Shown here one piece after another: positions 57,329 through 64,000 of a DNA stretch of 64,000 bases. Source of the stretch: Alphaproteobacteria bacterium (GTDB lineage: Bacteria > Pseudomonadota > Alphaproteobacteria > Micropepsales > Micropepsaceae); assembly GCA_947475445.1 (NCBI GenBank), contig CANJLC010000004.1:62001-126000 (forward strand), written 5' to 3'. The notes beneath the pieces were generated by a model. The model did no database searches. It worked only from the letters and a program-made list of their open reading frames with translations, and was not told where the DNA came from. How positions within the stretch are numbered: position 1 is the first letter of the stretch; each line of letters opens with the position of its first letter. The translations under genes were made by a program, and so were the position numbers.

Positions 57329-60022
57329 CTAGCCCGAATTTCGCAGGCCCGCCGAAACGCCGTTGATGGACATGTGAATGCCGTGATGGATGTCGGCATT
57401 GGCGTCGCCGGCGCGGCGGCGGCGCAGCAGGTCCACCTGCAAATGGTTGAGCGCGTCCACGTAAGGCAGCCGGCTCTCGATCGAGGCTTTGAGGCGTGGA
57501 TCATTCTGCAACAGGCTGGTCTGGCCGCTGATCACCAGCACCGCTTCCACCGTGTCGTGCCATTCCGCCTCGATGCGGGCGGTGACGGCATTGGCCAAAG
57601 CGCGGTCTTCGACCAGGTCGGCATAGCGCCTCGCGATGGGCATGGAGGATTTTGCCAGCACCATTTCCATGTTGGCGATGGTGGTGCGCAGGGAAGGCGA
57701 GCTCTTGAACAAGGCGCGCAATTCTTCCAGGCCGATCTTGTCGGCGGCGGTGCCAAAACCATACCAGCCCGGCAGCATGACGCGCGCCTGGGACCAGGAA
57801 AACACCCAGGGAATGGCGCGCAGATCCTCGATGCGGCCTGACTGCTTGCGGGAGGCGGGGCGCGAACCGATCTTCAAATCGGCGATTTCCAGCAGCGGCG
57901 TGGCCTGGCGGAAATAGACTTCGAAATTGGGTGTGTCATAGACCAGCCCGCGATAGGCGCCATATGCCGCTTCGCTGAAGGCGGCCAGCATGGCGCCATC
58001 CTTGCCGTCGGCGGCGTCGCCTTCCGGGGACAGTTCCGCCAGCAGCGCGGCGGCGACAATGGTTTCCAGCGAAGCGCGGCCGATTTCCGGGTCGCCATAT
58101 TTCGACGCCACCACTTCGCCCTGTTCGGTGATGCGGATGCCGGTATGCGATGCGCCGGTGGGCAGGGCGCGAATGGCGTCGAAGCTGGAACTGCCGCCGC
58201 GGCCCACCGCGCCGCCGCGGCCATGGAAGAAGCGCATGCGGATGCCGCGCGCCTGGCCCAGCGCCACCAGCCGCGCGATGCCGGCGCGGATTTCCCAGTT
58301 GGAGGTGACATAACCGCCATCCTTGTTGCTGTCGGAATAGCCGATCATCACTTCCTGCAAATTGTCCTGGGCGGCAATCATGGCGCGGATGAGGGGCTGG
58401 TCGAAATACTCTCCCATCACATCGGCGCTGCGGCGAAGATCGTCGATGGTTTCGAACAGGGGCACGATGCGCAGGGATGCTTTGGGCTGGGCGCCGGGCA
58501 GGAAGAGGCCTGCTTCCTTCATCAGCAGCGCGGTTTCCAGCAGGTCGGACGGCGTCGCCGATTTGGAGATCACATAATTTTCCACCGCGGCAGCGCCAAA
58601 ACGGGTCTTGAGCTGCGCCGCCATGTCGGCAATCGCCAGCTCGCGCGTGGCTTCCTCGGAATATTGGGCGTAAGGCGAACGCAGTGGACGGGCATGGGAA
58701 AGCTCGCCCAGCAGCAGGGCGCTGCGGGCGGCTTCGTCCAGCGACAGGTAATCCTGCGAGACGTCCGCCACTTTCAGCAGTTCGGCAACGGCGCGTTCAT
58801 GCACGTCGGAATTCTGGCGCACATCCATGGTGGCAAGATGAAATCCGAAGGCGCTGATGGCCTCGCGCAAATTCTGCAGCCGTCCTTCCGCCAGGTCCGC
58901 GTCGCCGCTTTCCTTCAGCGAGGCGGCGATGATGTCCAGGTCGGCGGCGAAATCTTCCGGGCCGGCATAGGCGTCCGCCTTGTAGCGCGCGGCGCGCGAC
59001 GGTCCGCGTCCCAGCAGGGCCATGCGGGTCGCCGCCATGCGGGCGTAACAGGCCACCAGGGCGCGGCGATAAGGCTCGTCACCCTGATGCACCGAGATGT
59101 CGGCGGGTGAGGCGGCCAGTTTTTTCAGGTTGGCGCTGGTTGAGACCAGTGAATCCGACAGCGACAACTCCGCGCCCAGGGCATGGATTTCCGACAAATA
59201 GTGATCCAGCACCAGCTCGGCCTGGTGGCGCACCGCATAATCCAGCGTCTGCGGCGAGACATTGGGATTGCCGTCGCGGTCGCCGCCCACCCAGGAGCCG
59301 GGGCGCAGGAAGGCCATCATCTCGCCGTCCAGCTGGAACAGCCGCGCCAGCCTGCGTTTGACGGCCGGCACCTGTGTCAGGAAGGTGCGCGAGAAAACGG
59401 AAAGATTGTTGTCGATTTCGTCGCTGACCTGGATGCGGGTGTCGCGCAGCATGCGCGTCTGCCACAGGATGCGGATCTCGCGCTTGAGCTGGGCGTCGAT
59501 CTCGGCCTGCTCGCTGGTCTGGGCGCTGGCGCGCTCGCGGTTCTCCAGCAGCTGGCCGATCTCGGTCTCGCGGTCCAGGATGGATTTGCGCCGCACCTCG
59601 GTGGGGTGCGCCGTGATCACCGGCACGAACAACGCATCCTTCAGGAACGCCCTGACGCGCTTGGCGCTCAGCCGGGCGGATGTCTCAAGCCGCTGCACCG
59701 GGCCCGAGCCCAACGCCTTGGTCTGGCGGCGCAAGGCATGGTCGTCTGCCGTGTTGGCGAGCTGGGAGAAGATGGTAAAGGCCCGGATCAGCAGCAGCAT
59801 GTCGGGCTGGGAGAGGCCGACCAGCAGCCGGTCCAGCGCGAGTTCCCCTGCGCCGGCGCGGTAATCGCCCACCGACTGGCGGCGTATATCTTCCACCAGG
59901 TCGAACGCTTTGGACCCGTGCTGCTCGCGGATGACCTCGCCCAGCAGCCGCCCCAAAAGGCGGATGGCGGCGCGGTCTTCGCTGACCGGCTTTTGTTCGG
60001 CAGTTTTTTGCCCAATCCCCAT
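57329..60022 (-). CDS. ppc: Phosphoenolpyruvate carboxylase
   Basis: An 897-residue enzyme that fixes bicarbonate on phosphoenolpyruvate to make oxaloacetate. Catalytic His is in VITAHPTEVRRKS; further motifs are GSWVGGDRDGNPNV, IGYSDSNKDGGY and FHGRGGAVGRGG. The C-terminus SAGLRNSG resembles the conserved ending with the allosteric and catalytic C-terminal loop. I start at MGIGQKTAEQ; six residues further upstream are open. With maeB it can form a PEP-oxaloacetate-malate-pyruvate route. Confidence 0.97.
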   Translation of the reverse strand: MGIGQKTAEQKPVSEDRAAIRLLGRLLGEVIREQHGSKAFDLVEDIRRQSVGDYRAGAGELALDRLLVGLSQPDMLLLIRAFTIFSQLANTADDHALRRQTKALGSGPVQRLETSARLSAKRVRAFLKDALFVPVITAHPTEVRRKSILDRETEIGQLLENRERASAQTSEQAEIDAQLKREIRILWQTRMLRDTRIQVSDEIDNNLSVFSRTFLTQVPAVKRRLARLFQLDGEMMAFLRPGSWVGGDRDGNPNVSPQTLDYAVRHQAELVLDHYLSEIHALGAELSLSDSLVSTSANLKKLAASPADISVHQGDEPYRRALVACYARMAATRMALLGRGPSRAARYKADAYAGPEDFAADLDIIAASLKESGDADLAEGRLQNLREAISAFGFHLATMDVRQNSDVHERAVAELLKVADVSQDYLSLDEAARSALLLGELSHARPLRSPYAQYSEEATRELAIADMAAQLKTRFGAAAVENYVISKSATPSDLLETALLMKEAGLFLPGAQPKASLRIVPLFETIDDLRRSADVMGEYFDQPLIRAMIAAQDNLQEVMIGYSDSNKDGGYVTSNWEIRAGIARLVALGQARGIRMRFFHGRGGAVGRGGSSSFDAIRALPTGASHTGIRITEQGEVVASKYGDPEIGRASLETIVAAALLAELSPEGDAADGKDGAMLAAFSEAAYGAYRGLVYDTPNFEVYFRQATPLLEIADLKIGSRPASRKQSGRIEDLRAIPWVFSWSQARVMLPGWYGFGTAADKIGLEELRALFKSSPSLRTTIANMEMVLAKSSMPIARRYADLVEDRALANAVTARIEAEWHDTVEAVLVISGQTSLLQNDPRLKASIESRLPYVDALNHLQVDLLRRRRAGDANADIHHGIHMSINGVSAGLRNSG

Positions 60023-60198
60023 GTGCCTGCACAGTAGCAACCGCGCCCGCTGCTTTCGAGCCGGGTGGCTGAGACAATTTCGCCCCCAAGGTCCCCGGAA
60101 AACACGACAAATTATCGGCCGTGCGGCCGGGCCGGGACGTTTTGCCTATTGCGGCTGGCTGGCATAGGCTTTCCGGCACTTTATCGGTGGATTGCGGC

Positions 60199-61260
60199 AT
60201 GACCGGCATGAAGCGCAAAGCCCTTTACAGCCGCGCCACAAGACGGCGTTCGGCGGCGCCCGGCAGCGTCATGCCGGAACGCGAGGCCTTGTGGGAACCC
60301 GAGGACCAGGGTCCGCGCCTGGGTACGCTGCTCTGGCAAAAAACCAGGGCATTTTGCGCCCGTCATGATCGCATCGTTCCCGCCGCCGCCGCCGTGCTGG
60401 TCACGCTTTTGGTGGTGACGGGCTGGCGCATGATCTATCCCATCCCGCGGGCGCTGACCCAGTACGAACTGGACGGCGCCGTGAAATACACGCTGGCCAA
60501 CACGCCGCCTGGCCGGGCGGAAAGCACCATCGCCGCCGCCCTCATCGCGCAGTCGGTGGTGCGGGTGGAAGGCTATTATTCGCCCGAGCATGCCGCCGCC
60601 ATCGCCAAGGCCGAAGCCGCCGAAGCGCGCAAGCAGGGTGTGAAGACGCCACAGGAAAAACCCAAAACCAAGGACGAGCTCACCAAGGCGCCCTCCGCCA
60701 GGGACGCCGAGCAGCATTACGATACCGTCGGCAGCGGCGTGGTGATCACCGAGAAGGGCGACATCCTCACCAATCTGCATGTCGTCTCCTCCACCGACCG
60801 CTGGGTGGTTGTGTTCGCGGATGGCAGCAAGTCGGGCGCCATGCTGGTGTCCACCCAGCCGGAAAACGACCTGGCGATGATCCGCGCCACCAAGCTGCCC
60901 GATGAACTCAAGCCGGCGGCGATGGCCTCGACCCGCGACCTGCTGCCGGGCGACATGGTGGTTGCGGTGGGCTTTCCTTTCGGCATCGGCCCCTCGGTTT
61001 CCTCCGGCGTGGTGGCAGGCCTGAAGCGCAGCTTCGAAGACCCCACCGACAAGGAAAAGCCCGCGCTGTCCAATCTGATCCAGTTCGATGCGGCCGTGAA
61101 TCCCGGCAACAGCGGCGGGCCGCTGGTCAACCGCGACGGTGAAGTGGTGGGCATCGTCACTGCAATCTACAATCCCACAGGACTGCACGTCTTTGCCGGC
61201 ATGGCCTTCGCCGTGCCGATCGAGAATGCCGCCAGGGCGGCGGGGAACAATCCGCTTTAA
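60199..61260 (+). CDS. Membrane-anchored S1C (DegP-like) serine protease without PDZ
   Basis: A 353-residue protein: about 65 cytosolic residues, one membrane helix (VPAAAAVLVTLLVVTGW), a charged linker (KAEAAEARKQGVKTPQEK), then a trypsin-like domain. The triad is His in LTNLHVVSSTD, Asp in ENDLAMIRA, Ser in NPGNSGGPLVN. There is no PDZ domain, so substrate recognition differs from DegP. The start is uncertain (ATG 60199, 60208 or 60268). It is 15 bases upstream of moxR, so it may be part of that operon, acting in periplasmic quality control. Confidence 0.88.
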   Translation: MTGMKRKALYSRATRRRSAAPGSVMPEREALWEPEDQGPRLGTLLWQKTRAFCARHDRIVPAAAAVLVTLLVVTGWRMIYPIPRALTQYELDGAVKYTLANTPPGRAESTIAAALIAQSVVRVEGYYSPEHAAAIAKAEAAEARKQGVKTPQEKPKTKDELTKAPSARDAEQHYDTVGSGVVITEKGDILTNLHVVSSTDRWVVVFADGSKSGAMLVSTQPENDLAMIRATKLPDELKPAAMASTRDLLPGDMVVAVGFPFGIGPSVSSGVVAGLKRSFEDPTDKEKPALSNLIQFDAAVNPGNSGGPLVNRDGEVVGIVTAIYNPTGLHVFAGMAFAVPIENAARAAGNNPL

Positions 61261-61275
61261 AAAAGGTATCGTGAC

Positions 61276-62283
61276 ATGACCAGTGGTGCGCATGCCAATG
61301 AAAGACATAAAGATCTTGAGCATCTTCTCTATGAAGTGAAGAAGATCGTCGTCGGCCAGGACCATTTCCTGGAACGCGTCCTGGTGGCGCTGCTGGCCGG
61401 CGGCCACCTGCTGGTCGAAGGCTTGCCGGGGCTTGCCAAGACCCTGACCGTCTCGACTCTTGCCCGCGCCATGCGCGGCAGCTTCAAGCGCATCCAGTTC
61501 ACGCCCGACCTGGTGCCTGCCGATCTTGTCGGCACCCGCGTCTACAGCCAGAAGACCGGCGAATTCTCCACCGTGCTGGGCCCGGTTTTCGCCAATCTGG
61601 TCCTGGCCGACGAAATCAACCGCGCCCCCGCCAAGGTGCAGAGTGCGCTGCTGGAAGTGATGCAGGAACGCCAGGTCACCATCGCCGGCGAAAGCCACCG
61701 GGTGCCATCGCCCTTTGTCGTGATGGCCACGCAAAACCCCATCGAGACCGAAGGCACCTATGCCCTGCCGGAAGCGCAGGTCGACCGTTTCATGATGAAA
61801 GTGCTGGTGGGCTATCCCAATGAAGACGAGGAATTTGTCATCGTGCAGCGCGTCACCGGCGCCGCCATCGATATCGGCGCGGTGACCAGCACCGAACAGC
61901 TGCTGGCGATGCAGCAGGAATCCCGCAAGACCTATGTCGATCCTTCGCTGGTCAGCTATGCCGTCAAGCTGGTGGCGGCGACCCGCGATCCGCGCAAGGC
62001 GGGCCTTGGCGACCTGTCGCGCTTTATTCTTTACGGGGCGTCACCCCGCGCCACCATCGGCCTGATCGAGGCCGGCCGGGCGCTCGCCTTCCTGCGCGGC
62101 CGCGATTACGTCCTTCCCGCCGACGTGGTGGACATCGCCGCCGACGTGCTGCGCCACCGCGTCGTGCCCTCCTACGAGGCGCTGGCCGAAGGCATCACCG
62201 CCGACAAGCTTGTGGCCGACATCATGCGGGCCGTGCCCGCTCCCGAAAAAGTGCTGGAGAGCCGCGTTGCCGCGAGCGCCTGA
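61276..62283 (+). CDS. MoxR-type AAA+ ATPase
   Basis: A 335-residue chaperone-like ATPase. Walker A is LLVEGLPGLAKT, Walker B LVLADEINRAP, sensor MATQNPIETEG; the C-terminal lid ends with the typical GASPRATIGLIEAGRALAFL. MoxR proteins work with DUF58 and VWA proteins to mature or insert metal centres and envelope complexes. Here the three genes overlap in a row. Confidence 0.95.
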   Translation: MTSGAHANERHKDLEHLLYEVKKIVVGQDHFLERVLVALLAGGHLLVEGLPGLAKTLTVSTLARAMRGSFKRIQFTPDLVPADLVGTRVYSQKTGEFSTVLGPVFANLVLADEINRAPAKVQSALLEVMQERQVTIAGESHRVPSPFVVMATQNPIETEGTYALPEAQVDRFMMKVLVGYPNEDEEFVIVQRVTGAAIDIGAVTSTEQLLAMQQESRKTYVDPSLVSYAVKLVAATRDPRKAGLGDLSRFILYGASPRATIGLIEAGRALAFLRGRDYVLPADVVDIAADVLRHRVVPSYEALAEGITADKLVADIMRAVPAPEKVLESRVAASA

Positions 62284-63175
62284 AAACATCCTCGGCCGGC
62301 TGGAGCTGAAGGTCGCCAAGCGGCTTGAAGGCCTGCTGCAGGGCGACCATCGCAGCGGCTTTCGCGGGCAGGGGCTGGATCTGGCCGACCTGCGCGAATA
62401 CCAGTATCACGACGATGTGCGGCACATGGACTGGAACGTCACCGCGCGGCTGCAAATCCCGCATGTGCGCGAATTCCTGGAAGACCGCGAAATCACCGCC
62501 TGGTTCCTGCTCGACATGAGCCCCTCGATCGATTTTGAATCGGTCAGCGTTTCCAAGCGCGCCGTGCTGGTGGAATTCACCACCCTGATCTGCCGGTTGC
62601 TGTCGTCCAAGGGCAACCGCACCGGCGCCATCCTGTTTTCCAGCCAGATCGAGAAAGTGATCCCGGCGCGCGGCGGGCGGCAGCGATTGCTGGTGCTGCT
62701 CGAAGCCCTGACCCGCCACCGCAATGTCCGTACAAGAAAGCCCGAGCCCACCGATCTGAGGCGCGTGCTGTCCGACGCCGCCGGGCTGATCCGGCGCCGC
62801 TCCCTGATCTTCGTGGTGTCGGATTTCATCTCTTCCCCCGGCTGGGAAAAGCCGCTGGGCCGGCTGGCGGCGCGCCATGACGTGATCGCGGTACGCCTCA
62901 GCGATCCGCTGGAAATCCACATGCCCGACCTTGGCCTGCTCACCTTCCAGGATGCCGAAAGCGGCGAACAGGTTTTCGTGGATACCCATGATCCCAGTTT
63001 CCGCAACCGCTTTGCCGCCATTGCCGAGGCGCGCGACGAGTCGCTGCGCGCCACTTTCCAGTCCAGCGGTGTCGATACGCTGGAGCTTTCCACCGACGAC
63101 GACATCGCCGACGCCGTGCTGCGTTTTGCCGACATGCGCAAGCACCGCTTTGCGGCCCCCGCGGTGCCGGCATGA
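62267..63175 (+). CDS. DUF58 domain protein
   Basis: A 302-residue protein with a VWA-like fold. DUF58 signature: GDHRSGFRGQGLDLADLREYQ and DDVRHMDWNVTARL; FLLDMSPSIDF is a MIDAS-like strand. No membrane segment is visible. Its likely start is TTG at 62267 (GGAGAG upstream), overlapping moxR by 17 bases. It overlaps the following VWA gene by 4 bases (ATGA). Confidence 0.9.
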   Translation: MPRAPENILGRLELKVAKRLEGLLQGDHRSGFRGQGLDLADLREYQYHDDVRHMDWNVTARLQIPHVREFLEDREITAWFLLDMSPSIDFESVSVSKRAVLVEFTTLICRLLSSKGNRTGAILFSSQIEKVIPARGGRQRLLVLLEALTRHRNVRTRKPEPTDLRRVLSDAAGLIRRRSLIFVVSDFISSPGWEKPLGRLAARHDVIAVRLSDPLEIHMPDLGLLTFQDAESGEQVFVDTHDPSFRNRFAAIAEARDESLRATFQSSGVDTLELSTDDDIADAVLRFADMRKHRFAAPAVPA

Positions 63176-64000
63176 AGGAATTTTTCGCCAAGCTGACCTG
63201 GGAACAGGTGTGGGGTTACGTCCCGCACCTGGAATTCCTCTGGCCGGATTTCCTCTGGGCGTTGCTGTTGGTACCGGCCATCATCCTGCTCTATGTGCTG
63301 CTGCTGCGGCGGCGCAAGAAAGGCGCGCTGTCTTACGGCAATCTGGCGCTGGTCAAGGCCGCGATGGGGCGCACCAACTGGCGCCGTCATTTGCCGCCCG
63401 CCCTGATGCTGGGCGCCCTGGCGCTGCTCATTGTCGGCATGGCGCGGCCCACCGCCGAAGTCAGCCTGCCGTCCAACCGCGCCACCATCCTGCTGGCGAT
63501 GGACGTGTCCGGCTCCATGCGCGCCGCCGACGTGAAGCCTTCGCGCATCGAGGCGGCCCAGGCGGCGGCACGCGAATATATCAAGGGCCAGCCAAAGGAT
63601 GTGGTGATCGGCATTGTCGCCTTCGCCGCCACGGCCCTGCTGGTGCAAAATCCCACCACCGACCGCATAAGCCTCAATTCCGCGATAGACCGGTTTGAAT
63701 TGCAGCGCGGCACCGCCGTGGGCAGCGGCATCCTGGTCTCGCTTGCCACTTTGTTCCCGCAGGAAGATTTCCCCATCAGCAGCTTCGGCGGCGGTGGTGG
63801 CGCTTTTTCGTCCGGCGAGTTTGGCAACCGCTTCGCGGGCGCCAGGGCGCTGGGCGATCCGCGCGCCAGGAAAGAGCCGGAGAAAAAGCATGTCCCGGTC
63901 GAGCCCGGCTCCTACAAGAATGCCGTGATCATCCTGCTCACCGACGGCGCCACCAATGCCGGCTATGACCCGATCGAGGCGGCGCGGCTGGCGGCGGATT
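63172..64000 (+). CDS. VWA-domain membrane protein (BatA type), 3' truncated
   Basis: The frame is open to the window end; 276 residues are visible. It has a hydrophobic segment (FLWALLLVPAIILLYVLLL), another (ALMLGALALLIVGMA), and a VWA domain with the MIDAS motif ILLAMDVSGSMRAADV followed by IILLTDGATNAGY. Residues about 203-215 carry a Gly/Ser-rich insert (SSFGGGGGAFSSGE) between the two halves of the VWA domain. The MoxR-DUF58-VWA order matches the bat/aerotolerance operons. Confidence 0.88.
   Translation, partial: MKEFFAKLTWEQVWGYVPHLEFLWPDFLWALLLVPAIILLYVLLLRRRKKGALSYGNLALVKAAMGRTNWRRHLPPALMLGALALLIVGMARPTAEVSLPSNRATILLAMDVSGSMRAADVKPSRIEAAQAAAREYIKGQPKDVVIGIVAFAATALLVQNPTTDRISLNSAIDRFELQRGTAVGSGILVSLATLFPQEDFPISSFGGGGGAFSSGEFGNRFAGARALGDPRARKEPEKKHVPVEPGSYKNAVIILLTDGATNAGYDPIEAARLAAD

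Noticed and set aside
61276-64000. MoxR/DUF58/VWA as a new system
   Set aside because: This gene order is known from bat/aerotolerance-type operons; only the upstream protease is unusual.

Overview
The window looks like a chromosomal segment of an alphaproteobacterium. The supporting signs are high GC, short or overlapping gene junctions, an Hsp33/ArgE/ApaG/MetZ neighbourhood, a two-domain cold shock protein, the gph-glmU-glmS order, a class II DAHP synthase, a short-form GltX, and intergenic palindromes of a kind common in that class. I cannot name the genus; Rhizomicrobium-like lineages are only a guess. There is no insertion sequence, prophage, CRISPR array, plasmid gene or rRNA. The only RNA gene I see is tRNA-Val(CAC).

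Region by region. 1-9.9 kb: 3' part of hslO, argE, folE, apaG, an OsmC-type peroxidase, metZ, sixA, a GNAT acetyltransferase, an acyltransferase-3 membrane protein, nupC, a lipoprotein lipase and a small disordered protein. 9.9-12.7 kb: a translationally coupled haem operon, hemF-hemC-hemE. 12.8-17.4 kb: two tandem secreted metallo-beta-lactamase-fold paralogues, then a membrane quality-control set (SPFH protein, NfeD-like protein, stand-alone cyclic-nucleotide-binding domain). 17.4-22.8 kb: a TonB-dependent receptor divergent from an HxlR regulator, an aldo/keto reductase, a DODA-type dioxygenase and a small cytochrome c. 22.8-25.2 kb: tRNA-Val, a MASE1 sensor kinase broken by two apparent single-base deletions, and a divergent single-domain response regulator.

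25.2-40.7 kb is dense housekeeping: gph, glmU-glmS (UDP-GlcNAc precursors), rpiA-gor, class II DAHP synthase, a membrane protein, a Gfo/Idh/MocA oxidoreductase, nadE, gltX, cysS and cimA. 40.7-47.5 kb: a LOG-family phosphoribohydrolase, a 30-residue membrane peptide just upstream of an ATM1-type ABC exporter, a double cold-shock-domain protein divergent from rhlE, a DUF188 protein and selO. 47.5-51.9 kb: leuD-leuB coupled to a TPR/GT41 O-GlcNAc-transferase-like protein. 51.9-60 kb: a PQQ dehydrogenase with its own cytochrome c, then on the other strand ppc, a DUF983 protein and maeB (the phosphoenolpyruvate/pyruvate/C4 node). 60-64 kb: an S1C protease followed by moxR, DUF58 and a VWA protein that runs off the end.

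Most genes are ordinary metabolism. The least ordinary parts are the broken MASE1 kinase, the paired secreted MBL hydrolases with matching promoter and terminator elements, the cNMP-binding domain next to qmcA/nfeD, the OGT-like gene coupled to leucine synthesis, the micropeptide before ATM1, the rhlE leader, and three intergenic palindromic elements.
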